The notes beneath the pieces are model-generated. The model saw only the letters and a program-made list of their open reading frames with translations, was not told where the DNA came from and made no database searches. Of a stretch of DNA of 64,000 nucleotides, positions 42,751 to 50,902 are shown piece after piece (position 1 is the stretch's first letter; each line of letters opens with the position of its first letter). Location: contig NZ_CP149822.1 of the NCBI RefSeq assembly GCF_038396755.1, forward strand, positions 3,658,001-3,722,000. Reading direction: 5' to 3'. A program made the translations under genes and the position numbers. The stretch is from Chitinophaga pollutisoli. GTDB lineage: Bacteria; Bacteroidota; Bacteroidia; Chitinophagales; Chitinophagaceae.

Positions 42751-43772
42751 GGCCTGTACCTGGCTCCGTTGAAGATGAGCATCGCGTCCTGCGTGTTCAT
42801 GAGTTTTTCCAATGTATAATCTTTGTGGCGCTCCATAAATGCCTGTACGATGTTGTACCCGGTATACGCGCCGATTTTCCCGGGTGCTTCTGCGGGCATC
42901 CCTTGCGTGGAGGGGCCTTCTCCGATATAACGCGCGATCGTTTGTCCTTCCCGGTTATACAGCAATTTATTCTCCACGAAATACTGCCAGATCATTTCCT
43001 CGTTTTCCTTACAGAATTTCAGTTGTGCCGGTGTGTAGCCGAGGCGAAGGTGTTCGTCCGTTTCGGGCAATACATGTTCCAGCCAGTATTGTTGCTTGCC
43101 GAGGTACACCATCTGTTCGGCCAGGGTGGCTTCTTCGCGGGGAGCGTCGAGTTGCTGGTAGAGGACGGTCATGGCGTTCACGGGGATGTTCTCCGGCGTG
43201 AAGCGCCGCACCATGTATTCCGGCAAATCGGGGATGAGCTTGTATACCGGGAAATCCGCACCCATGTACATATCCAGCCCGATTCCCAGGATGGTATCCA
43301 TGGTAATGGCGCCGTAGTTGTTGATGGCGGAAATGAACGTGAGCACCTGGGGAGCGTGGAATTTGGGCTGGTAATGCTTCGCGAGGCGGAAGGCCTGCTG
43401 CAGCTCCTTTTCGAGCGGGCTTTGGTCGGCGAAATGCTTTCCTACCGAATCGTTCAGGGAACGGATGTCCGGATTCGTGAGGAAGCTGCGCACCGCTGCG
43501 GTGAGGCCGGCGCTGTCTCCCGTATTGGGCAGGAAAAGAATATGCGAGAAATAATCGTTGGTGAATCCGGGGTACAATTCCTGCAACAATTTTACACCGC
43601 CGGCAACGTTAGTGGTATCGATACCGGCAAATGCCCTGTCGAACCGCTCGATTTTGACCGTGATGGGAATGTGACTGACGTCGGGGACGGGTTTTTTACG
43701 GCTACAACCCGCCATGGTGGCGGAAATGAAGATCAGGGTATACAGGATATATATTTTACGGTACTTTTGCAT
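42747..43772 (-). CDS. gldB: Gliding-motility lipoprotein GldB
   Basis: 341 residues. Lipobox FISATMAGCSRKK, then the GldB domain: VKIERFDRAFAGIDTTNVAG, LQELYPGFTNDYFSHILFLP, APQVLTFISAINNYGAITMD and LGIGLDMYMGADFPVYKLIP. GldB is needed for gliding and for the stability of the GldJ/GldK apparatus in Flavobacterium. Its neighbourhood (PorT-like barrel gene, then nadE, divergent) is the conserved Bacteroidota gldB context. The start at 43772 is 20 bases from the divergent barrel gene. Confidence 0.93.
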   Translation of the reverse strand: MQKYRKIYILYTLIFISATMAGCSRKKPVPDVSHIPITVKIERFDRAFAGIDTTNVAGGVKLLQELYPGFTNDYFSHILFLPNTGDSAGLTAAVRSFLTNPDIRSLNDSVGKHFADQSPLEKELQQAFRLAKHYQPKFHAPQVLTFISAINNYGAITMDTILGIGLDMYMGADFPVYKLIPDLPEYMVRRFTPENIPVNAMTVLYQQLDAPREEATLAEQMVYLGKQQYWLEHVLPETDEHLRLGYTPAQLKFCKENEEMIWQYFVENKLLYNREGQTIARYIGEGPSTQGMPAEAPGKIGAYTGYNIVQAFMERHKDYTLEKLMNTQDAMLIFNGARYRP

Positions 43773-43792
43773 CGCCTATAATAACTTTAGAA

Positions 43793-44518
43793 ATGGTAAA
43801 AATATTGCATCGGAGCGTATTCCGGAAATCCTTTATGATGGCCGCCATCTTGCTGGCGTCGGCCGCTTCCCTCTCCGCACAGTCTTTTAGCGAGCGTATG
43901 TCAGAAAAATCGGGCCGGAAGGTGCGTTTTGGTTTTAAGATCGATCCCGGGGCTTCGTTCCTCAATCCCCAGGAATCCGGCGTAACCCGCAACAGCGGCC
44001 GTTTTTATTTCAGCTACGGCGTGCTGGCGGATTGGTTTATCGATAATGAAGAGCGATATGCCGTGGCGTCTGGTGTCCAGGTTACCCATCTTGGCAGCGT
44101 GATGCAATACGAAGCCGGCAAAGGTCTCAACGGTTTTGCGACCACTTCCGCGGAATACGATCTGCGGCTGCAATATATCGAAGTGCCGGTGATGCTGAAG
44201 CTGCGGACCACCGCGGAGAAAGGTTTCGACTTTTACGGGCAGTTCGGCGGAATCGTGGGCATGCCCATCCGCGCACGCGCCAATGTAATCAGCAACATGC
44301 AGCGGTTCGAGAAACAAGGCGTGCTCCGGCAGATACAGCCGCTGACCGCCGGGATGCTCCTGGGCGCGGGGATCGAATATCCCCTCAGCGAAACCCTCAC
44401 CGGCGTGGTGGGCATCAATTACCAGAATAATTTCGTGGATATCACCCGCAACGGCAAATGGAACGATGGCCGGGTGACCGCCAACAGCTTCATTTTACGG
44501 CTCGGGATATATTTTTAA
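43793..44518 (+). CDS. PorT-like outer-membrane beta-barrel protein
   Basis: 241 residues. Signal peptide MMAAILLASAASLSAQ, then an eight-stranded barrel pattern: RFGFKIDPGASFLNPQESGV, FYFSYGVLADWFIDNEERYA, VASGVQVTHLGSVMQ, LQYIEVPVMLKLRTTA, FYGQFGGIVGMPIRA, and the ending NSFILRLGIYF. PorT/SprT is required for the type IX secretion system in relatives. This paralogue lies between gldB and nadE, where such barrels usually sit. Its direct role in secretion is inferred from context only. Confidence 0.8.
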   Translation: MVKILHRSVFRKSFMMAAILLASAASLSAQSFSERMSEKSGRKVRFGFKIDPGASFLNPQESGVTRNSGRFYFSYGVLADWFIDNEERYAVASGVQVTHLGSVMQYEAGKGLNGFATTSAEYDLRLQYIEVPVMLKLRTTAEKGFDFYGQFGGIVGMPIRARANVISNMQRFEKQGVLRQIQPLTAGMLLGAGIEYPLSETLTGVVGINYQNNFVDITRNGKWNDGRVTANSFILRLGIYF

Positions 44519-44532
44519 CCCTCTTTAGTCCG

Positions 44533-44540
44533 TACCTTTG
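44533..44540 (+). promoter_or_regulatory. -7 element upstream of nadE
   Basis: TACCTTTG, an exact TAnnTTTG match, 19 bases before the nadE start. No clear TTTG box at the expected distance. Confidence 0.45.
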
Positions 44541-44559
44541 CCAGACAAAAAAAGTACGG

Positions 44560-46229
44560 ATGAACATATTTCTCGCCCAGCAGAATTATCATATCGGCAA
44601 CTTCGAAGCCAATACGGCCCGGATCATCGAAGCGATCCACGCCGCAGAGGCCCGTGGGGCCGACCTGGTCGTGTTTTCCGAACTATGCGTGTGCGGTTAC
44701 CCGCCCCGGGATTTCCTGGAGTTTGAAGACTTCATCGCCCGGAGTTACGCCGCCATCGACGAAATCCGGAAGCATACGCAGAAAACCGCCGTACTGGTGG
44801 GAGGGCCGCAGCGCAATCCCCACCGCGAAGGGAAAGATCTCTTCAACGCCGCATTCTTCCTCTACGAAGGCGAAATCAAACAGGTGGTGCAGAAAACCCT
44901 GCTCCCCACCTACGATGTATTCGACGAATACCGGTATTTCGAACCGGCGTTCGAATGGAACGTCATCCCTTTTAAAGGAAAAAAGCTGGCAGTTACCATT
45001 TGTGAAGACATCTGGAACCTGGGCGACAACCCGCTGTACCGGATCTGTCCCATGGACCGCCTCATCCTCCAGGACCCGGATGTGATGATCAACCTGTCGG
45101 CCTCACCCTTCGATTACGACCACGACGAGAGCCGCCGCGAGATCATCCGGGAGAATGTGAAGAAGTACGGCCTGCCCATGTATTATTGCAATACCGTAGG
45201 CTCGCAAACGGAGATTGTGTTCGACGGAGGATCGATGGTCTTTGACGCGGAAGGGCAGATCGTGAAGCAATTATCGTTTTTCGAAGAAGATATGGCGGGC
45301 GTGGAGCTGGAAGCCCTCGGGAAGAAGAAACCCAATCCCAATGCGGTGATCGTCCCGAATTCGGTGATGGAGGAGCTGGTGTTCGACCATAACATTGAAC
45401 GCATCCGGCAGGCCATCGTGCTCAGCATCCGCGACTATTTCCATAAAATGGGTTTCAAGCAGGCTATCCTGGGTTCTTCCGGCGGGATCGACAGCGCTGT
45501 GACGCTGGCGCTGGCCGTGGAGGCCCTGGGCAAGGAGAACGTCCGCGCCATCCTCATGCCTTCGCCTTACAGCACGGAGCATTCGGTAGACGATGCCGTG
45601 GCCCTGTCGAAAAACCTGGAGAATCCTTACGACATCATCCGCATCAACGATATTTACGAAAGCTTTTTGCAGACGCTGGAGCCCCATTTCAAGGGGCTGC
45701 CTTTCAACGTGGCGGAGGAAAACACACAAAGCCGCATCCGGGGCAACCTGCTGATGGGGCTGTCGAACAAATTCGGGTACATATTGCTCAATACGAGCAA
45801 TAAAAGCGAGTTGTCGACCGGCTACGGTACGTTGTACGGCGATATGGCGGGGGGCTTTCAGTGCTGGGGGACCTCTACAAGATGCAGGTTTACGCCCTGG
45901 CGCGGCACATTAACCGCGAGCGGGAGATCATCCCGGTGAATATCATCGACAAAGCGCCTTCGGCGGAGTTGCGGCCCAACCAGAAAGATTCCGACAGTTT
46001 GCCGGAATATGCGATACTGGACCGCATCCTGTATCAGTATATTGAGCGGCGGCAAGGGCCGAAGGAGATTATCGCCCAGGGGTTCGACGCCGCGCTGGTA
46101 GCGCGCACGCTGAAGCTGGTGAATACCAACGAATACAAGCGGAACCAGTTTTGCCCGATCATCCGGGTGTCGTCCAAGGCCTTCGGGATTGGCAGGCGGG
46201 TGCCCATTGTAGGGAAATATTTGAGTTAA
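44560..46229 (+). CDS. nadE: Glutamine-dependent NAD+ synthetase, frameshifted
   Basis: Start at 44560 ([20 protein letters not shown]). N-terminal nitrilase-type glutaminase (Glu in [15 protein letters not shown], Lys, Cys in [13 protein letters not shown]) feeds ammonia to the C-terminal synthetase ([34 protein letters not shown]), which amidates nicotinate adenine dinucleotide. The frame breaks after [12 protein letters not shown]. Adding one G to the G6 run at 45849-45854 gives [20 protein letters not shown], then [20 protein letters not shown] to the stop at 46229, a 556-residue enzyme. This gene is normally essential, so a base-calling error is probable. Confidence 0.9.
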
Positions 46230-46250
46230 GGGAGAACCCCGTTATCTTTG
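46220..46250 (+). promoter_or_regulatory. Consensus Bacteroidota promoter of serS
   Basis: TTTG (46220-46223), 19 bases, TATCTTTG (46243-46250), then 24 bases to the serS ATG. This is the best promoter in the window and partly overlaps the end of nadE. Confidence 0.75.
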
Positions 46251-46274
46251 TCCAAATTCAATATTCATTATAAA

Positions 46275-47549
46275 ATGTTACAGGTACAATTTATCCGTCA
46301 AAACAAGGAGCTGGTACTCGAACGGCTGGCCGTGAAGCATTTCGCGGACGCGGTTGCGGTAGTAGACGAAGTGCTGGCCCTCGACGATCAGCGCAAGAAA
46401 CTGACGCTCGAATACGATGAAACGCAAGCCAAGGTGAATTCCGCATCAAAAGAGATCGGAAAACTCATGGCATCAGGCGATAAGTCGGGCGCGGAATCCC
46501 GCAAGCAGGAGGTGGCTGCCTTCAAGCAGGCGCTGGGCCCGATCGACGAGCAACTGCGTTCGACGGAAAAATTGCTGCACGATACCCTAGTGAAGCTCCC
46601 CAACCTGCCCGGCGCCGACGTGCCCAATGGCAGAACGCCGGAAGATAACCTGGAAATCCGCCGTGGTGGCGATATCCCCACCCTGGCGGAGGGCGCCGTT
46701 CCGCATTGGGACCTCGCAAAAAAGTACGATCTCATCGATTTCGAGCTGGGCAATAAAGTGACCGGCAGCGGATTTCCTTTCTATAAAAACAAAGGCGCCC
46801 GCCTGCAGCGCGCCCTCATCAGCTATTTCCTCGATTTCAACACAGGTAACGGTTACACGGAATTCCTGCCGCCGTTTATGGTGAACGAGGCTTCGGCATA
46901 CGGCACCGGCCAGCTACCCGATAAGGAAGGCCAGATGTACCACATGCAGGAAGATAACTTCTACCTGATCCCCACTTCCGAAGTGCCGCTGACCAACGTT
47001 TTCCGGGACGAGATCCTCAAAGAAAGCGAGCTGCCGGTGAAGATCACGGCTTACAGCCCCTGTTTCCGCCGGGAGGCTGGTTCTTACGGCAAAGACGTGC
47101 GCGGCCTCAACCGCCTCCATCAGTTCGAAAAAGTAGAGCTCGTGCAGATCGTACATCCCGACAAATCGTACCAGGCCCTGCAGGAAATGGTATCGCATGT
47201 GGAAAAACTGTTGCAGAGCCTCAACCTGCCTTACCGCATCCTGAATCTTTGTGGCGGCGATATGAGCTTCGCTTCTGCGCAGACTTTCGATTTCGAGGTA
47301 TGGTCCGCCGCGCAGGAGAAGTGGCTGGAAGTATCTTCCGTTTCCAATTTCGAAACGTTCCAGACGAACCGGATGAAGGTGCGCTTCAAGGACGAAAACG
47401 GCAAGAACCAGCTGGTGCACTCGCTGAACGGCAGTTCGCTCGCTTGCCCCCGCATCATGGCCACATTGCTGGAAAACAACCAGACGCCCGACGGCATCCT
47501 GCTGCCGGAAGCACTGCACAAATATTTCGGGGCCGACAGGATCGCGTAA
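46275..47549 (+). CDS. serS: Seryl-tRNA synthetase
   Basis: 424 residues from the ATG at 46275 (MLQVQFIRQNKELVLERLAV). N-terminal long coiled-coil arm (about 1-110; VDEVLALDDQRKKLTLEYDE) that binds the tRNA-Ser variable arm. Class II catalytic domain with TSEVPLTNVFRDEIL, SPCFRREAGSYGKDVRGLNR (motif 2), HQFEKVELVQIV and the C-terminal LNGSSLACPRIMATLLENNQ (motif 3). It is intact. The downstream terminator closes a single-gene unit with its own consensus promoter. Confidence 0.97.
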   Translation: MLQVQFIRQNKELVLERLAVKHFADAVAVVDEVLALDDQRKKLTLEYDETQAKVNSASKEIGKLMASGDKSGAESRKQEVAAFKQALGPIDEQLRSTEKLLHDTLVKLPNLPGADVPNGRTPEDNLEIRRGGDIPTLAEGAVPHWDLAKKYDLIDFELGNKVTGSGFPFYKNKGARLQRALISYFLDFNTGNGYTEFLPPFMVNEASAYGTGQLPDKEGQMYHMQEDNFYLIPTSEVPLTNVFRDEILKESELPVKITAYSPCFRREAGSYGKDVRGLNRLHQFEKVELVQIVHPDKSYQALQEMVSHVEKLLQSLNLPYRILNLCGGDMSFASAQTFDFEVWSAAQEKWLEVSSVSNFETFQTNRMKVRFKDENGKNQLVHSLNGSSLACPRIMATLLENNQTPDGILLPEALHKYFGADRIA

Positions 47550-47574
47550 TCCGCCCTTCGGCAGTCCTCAATTA

Positions 47575-47607
47575 AAACGCCCGGTCAGGCAACCGGGCGT
47601 TTTTTTT
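47575..47607 (+). terminator. Terminator of serS
   Basis: Arms AAACGCCCGGT/ACCGGGCGTTT, loop of six, followed by a run of T; 25 bases after the stop. Confidence 0.92.
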
Positions 47608-47694
47608 ATGCGTATAGCCATGCGTTACAACAGGATTTAATGGACCGGCTTTGAAAATTTTCCTTTAATTTGTTGCAGGTCAAAAATGCAAATT

Positions 47695-47991
47695 ATGAAA
47701 AAACTCATCCAGTTATCGTTCCTCGCCGTAGTGCTGTGGGGATGTGCCGGTGGCATCAACCCCAAGAACACGGCCAAGGTGGAAGCAGCTTTCGCGAAGT
47801 ATGAAGATTCGGACGGCAAGGCCATTTTCCGTGAGAAATGCGCCAAATGCCACCACTACAAACTCCCCGAAACCAAAACCGCGGAGAAATGGCCAGGTAT
47901 CATGGACAGGATGGCCCGCAAAGCCAAGCTGAACGACGACCAGAAAGCGGCTGTAGTGGCGTTTGTGACCAAACACGCCAAGGCATCCTGA
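47695..47991 (+). CDS. Small monohaem cytochrome c lipoprotein
   Basis: 98 residues; ATG 47695 gives MKKLIQLSFLAVVLWGCAGG (47686 adds three residues). Lipobox VVLWGC, then KAIFREKCAKCHHYKLPETK with the CxxCH haem site (about residue 53), and KWPGIMDRMARKAKLNDDQK where MDRM provides the likely axial Met. Periplasmic electron carrier, probably lipid-anchored. No oxidase or reductase gene adjoins, so the partner is unknown. Confidence 0.88.
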   Translation: MKKLIQLSFLAVVLWGCAGGINPKNTAKVEAAFAKYEDSDGKAIFREKCAKCHHYKLPETKTAEKWPGIMDRMARKAKLNDDQKAAVVAFVTKHAKAS

Positions 47992-48015
47992 TAACCAGCG
48001 CAAATGCAATGAACC

Positions 48016-48039
48016 GGCGGCCGAAAAGCCGCCTTTTTT
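48016..48039 (+). terminator. Terminator of the small cytochrome gene
   Basis: Stem GGCGGC/GCCGCC with a six-base loop and T6, 24 bases after the stop. Confidence 0.85.
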
Positions 48040-48076
48040 ATGCCCGTAAGCCAGACGGGTGCAGTATATTTGTCGC

Positions 48077-48622
48077 ATGCGCCACTTCCTTCCCAATGGT
48101 AAACAACTGGTCATCCGTCCTCCCCAGGTTACGGATGCGCAAGCATGTTTACACACTTTCCAGGCGGTAACGGGGGAAACGGATTTCCTGTTGTTTACGC
48201 ATGAGGAATCGTTGCAGTACGACCTGGCGAAGGAAGAAGCGTTTATCCGTGCTTACATGGATAACCCGAACAACATGTTTCTGGTGGCGGATGTGGAAGG
48301 GGATATCGCCGGGATGGTGAGCCTCAACCAGGGGCGTACGCGCAAGCAGCACCACATGGCGCTGCTGGGCATCGCGGTACTGCATAGGTATTGGAACATG
48401 GGCATCGGGCGGCGTTTGCTGACGTCGGCCATCCGCTGGGCGGAAGCACATCCCCGCATCGCCATCATTCATTTTGAAGTGCTGGCCAACAACGAAAGGG
48501 CGATCCAGCTGTACAGGAATTTCAATTTTACCGAACATGGCCGCATTCCCCAGGGTATCATCCAGCCGGATGGTTCCACGGTGGACCTCGTGGTGATGAG
48601 CAAAAGAATCAAACCCATATAA
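48077..48622 (+). CDS. GNAT-family N-acetyltransferase
   Basis: 181 residues from the ATG at 48077 (MRHFLPNGKQLVIRPPQVTD). GNAT core: strand pair FLVADVEGDIAGMVSLNQGR, IAVLHRYWNMGIGRRLLTSA with the acetyl-CoA loop WNMGIG, VLANNERAIQLYRNFNFTEH, then the RimI/RimL-like ending GSTVDLVVMSKRI. Substrate unknown; its shape suggests a protein or small-amine acetyltransferase. It is 6 bases before the M48 peptidase gene, so the two are co-transcribed. Confidence 0.88.
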   Translation: MRHFLPNGKQLVIRPPQVTDAQACLHTFQAVTGETDFLLFTHEESLQYDLAKEEAFIRAYMDNPNNMFLVADVEGDIAGMVSLNQGRTRKQHHMALLGIAVLHRYWNMGIGRRLLTSAIRWAEAHPRIAIIHFEVLANNERAIQLYRNFNFTEHGRIPQGIIQPDGSTVDLVVMSKRIKPI

Positions 48623-48628
48623 CGACCG

Positions 48629-49687
48629 ATGAAAGCTTTTCAGGGTTATTACTCCTATGAAACGCCCGACCATATCCAGGGCGCCGATGTAACCGTTACG
48701 AACAAACGCATAGAAATCCATCTGAAGGATGCGCATGGCAATCCCCGCACCGTGTTTTGGTATTGGGAAAATGTGGTGAAGGGAGAGGAGCGCCCGGGCG
48801 GGTGCGTCCTCCATCACACCGGCCGGCCCTTGCAAACGCTGATCGTTCCCAACGGCGATTTCGCGCCGCTCGCAGCCATGCAAATGGCGAAGAAACGCAG
48901 GGTGTTCCCCGTGGCGTATGTGACTTTCTTCGCCACGGCGCTCATCGTAGTGGGGCTCGTGGTGGCCGCTTTTGTCTGGATCGTACCCTGGCTGGCCGGC
49001 AAAGCGGCCAACGCGCTGCCGGTGGAATACGAAGTTTCCATAGGCGAGGAGGCGTATCAATCCCTCATCAAAGCATATAAAATCCTGCCAAAGGAGACGG
49101 AACAGGTTAATACTTTTTACAAACAGATGGGCGTTTCGTCGCCGTACCCCATCAAAATTACCGTGGTGGATCTCGACCAGTCGAATGCGTTCGCTGTTCC
49201 CGGCGGGCATATCGTCGTATACAGCGGCCTGCTCAAACGCATGCGGCATCCCGAAGAACTGGCGGCGCTGCTGGCGCATGAAAGCTCGCACATCAACCTG
49301 CGCCACACCACCCGCTCCCTGATGCAGAGCCTCGGCACTTTTACCGCGGTAAGCCTGATTTTCGGGGATGTAACGGGGATGGGAGCCGTGCTGGTGGAGA
49401 ACGCCAGCCAGCTCAAAAGCCTCGAATACTCCCGGAGTCTCGAAAAGGAAGCGGACCTCAACGGCCTCATCATGCTGAAAAACCAGCGGATACCAGGCAA
49501 TGGGTTCGGACTGTTGTTTAAAACCCTCGGCGAATCCGGCGGCAGCGCGCCTTCGGAATGGCTTAGCTCGCATCCCGACCTCGACCGGCGCGCGAAATAT
49601 GTGGAAGAGAAGATCATACAACCCGAACCGACCATGCCGGCAGTGCTTACAGCAACCTGGGAACAGATCAGGTCTGGTTTGAAATAA
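48629..49687 (+). CDS. M48-family metallopeptidase, membrane-anchored
   Basis: 352 residues. An N-terminal beta domain of about 90 residues (GAYxxx-like, here GYYSYETPDHIQGADVTVTN) and one membrane helix (VAYVTFFATALIVVGLVVAA) precede the M48 domain: SNAFAVPGGHIVVYSGLLKR, ALLAHESSHINLRHTTRSLM (HESSH zinc site, His about 217) and EYSRSLEKEADLNGL (third ligand). BepA/YcaL-like periplasmic quality control is the nearest known role; the substrate is not evident. Confidence 0.88.
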   Translation: MKAFQGYYSYETPDHIQGADVTVTNKRIEIHLKDAHGNPRTVFWYWENVVKGEERPGGCVLHHTGRPLQTLIVPNGDFAPLAAMQMAKKRRVFPVAYVTFFATALIVVGLVVAAFVWIVPWLAGKAANALPVEYEVSIGEEAYQSLIKAYKILPKETEQVNTFYKQMGVSSPYPIKITVVDLDQSNAFAVPGGHIVVYSGLLKRMRHPEELAALLAHESSHINLRHTTRSLMQSLGTFTAVSLIFGDVTGMGAVLVENASQLKSLEYSRSLEKEADLNGLIMLKNQRIPGNGFGLLFKTLGESGGSAPSEWLSSHPDLDRRAKYVEEKIIQPEPTMPAVLTATWEQIRSGLK

Positions 49688-49728
49688 AAATATTCACGAA
49701 ATTTAAGTAGCAAAAAAGCAGGGGAAAA

Positions 49729-50805
49729 ATGAACCGTTACGACAGACAAATCAGGCTGGACGGCTTCGGCATCGAAAAGCAGGAAATACTGCGTGCCGCT
49801 TCCGTGCTGGTGGTAGGCGCCGGCGGGCTCGGCGTGCCGGTGCTCCAATACCTTACCGCCATGGGTGTAGGGCGGATCGGGATCGCGGAAGAAGATACCG
49901 TTGCCGTCACCAACCTGCAACGGCAGGTGATCTATACCGTCGCCGACGAAGGAAAGCCCAAGATCGCCGCGGCCATCGCGCGGCTGGAGCAGCTCAATCC
50001 CGAAACCGTTTTTGTTCCGCACCCCCAATATCTCAGCACGGCAAACGCTCTCGATATCATCGCGCAATACGACCTCGTAGTGGATTGCTCCGACAACTTC
50101 GGCACCCGCTATCTCATCAACGACGCCTGCGTTTTGCTCGGAAAGCCTTTCGTGTACGGTTCCATTTTCCGGTACGAAGGCCAGGTCAGCGTACTGAACT
50201 ACAACGGCAGCGGTACTTACCGTTGCCTGTTCCCCGAACCGGGCGACGCGCCGGATTGCAACGACGTGGGTGTGCTTGGGGTGCTCCCCGGCATTGTCGG
50301 CTGTTACCAGGCTTCCGAAGCGGTGAAAGTACTCACCGGCATCGGGGAGCCGCTGGCGAACCAGTTGCTGACGATCCAGTTGCTAGACAATTCCCACCAG
50401 GTGTTCACCTTCCAGCCGCAACCCGGCAACCACGATATTACCGCATTGCAGGACAGTTACGGCAACTTTGTCTGCGACGCGCGCACCCTGCAGCTGCTCA
50501 CCGTCCAGGAGCTGAAAAGCTGGCTCGATGAAGGGCGCGACTTTCAGCTGGTGGACGTCCGGGAGAAAGACGAATGGGATTATTGCCATATCGATGGGGC
50601 GGTCCATATTCCCATGCGGCGGGTGGCGGCTTCATTGTCCACCCTTTCGCGCGATACGCCGGTAGCCATGATCTGCCACCACGGGATGCGCAGCCGGGCA
50701 ACGGCCGAATTGCTGTTGCAGGCCGGGTTCCCGGACGTATATAATGTTACGGGCGGGATACATGCCTGGGCGAGCGAAATCGACCTTTCCATGGTGCGAT
50801 ATTGA
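49729..50805 (+). CDS. ThiF/MoeB-family adenylyltransferase fused to rhodanese
   Basis: 358 residues. E1-like domain (1-240): RQIRLDGFGIEKQEILRAAS, VLVVGAGGLGVPVLQYLTAM (nucleotide loop), NLQRQVIYTVADEGKPK and DNFGTRYLINDACV. Rhodanese domain (about 255-358): FQLVDVREKDEWDYCHIDGA and catalytic Cys in ICHHGMRSRATAEL. Such fusions adenylate and thiolate the C-terminus of small sulfur carriers for molybdopterin or thiamine. The four zinc cysteines of E. coli MoeB are not evident, as only single Cys remain at RCLFPEP and PDCNDVG. No carrier gene is nearby. Confidence 0.9.
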   Translation: MNRYDRQIRLDGFGIEKQEILRAASVLVVGAGGLGVPVLQYLTAMGVGRIGIAEEDTVAVTNLQRQVIYTVADEGKPKIAAAIARLEQLNPETVFVPHPQYLSTANALDIIAQYDLVVDCSDNFGTRYLINDACVLLGKPFVYGSIFRYEGQVSVLNYNGSGTYRCLFPEPGDAPDCNDVGVLGVLPGIVGCYQASEAVKVLTGIGEPLANQLLTIQLLDNSHQVFTFQPQPGNHDITALQDSYGNFVCDARTLQLLTVQELKSWLDEGRDFQLVDVREKDEWDYCHIDGAVHIPMRRVAASLSTLSRDTPVAMICHHGMRSRATAELLLQAGFPDVYNVTGGIHAWASEIDLSMVRY

Positions 50806-50902
50806 ACGGTGGAACGGTATTTGCGTTTTTTTCAGCTTTCGGAGGATGGCCGGTTAAACTTTGGTCATTGTTGATCCGTCTTACCTGAAAATATTTCCGC
50901 AT

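Noticed and set aside
45849..45854. Programmed frameshifting as explanation for nadE and the other split genes
   Set aside because: No slippery heptamer with a downstream pseudoknot was recognised, and the same type of break occurs in eight functionally unrelated genes; sequencing error is simpler.
48149..49621. Minus-strand open frame of 490 codons opposite the acetyltransferase and M48 genes
   Set aside because: Antisense shadow; both genes on the plus strand have full domain motifs.
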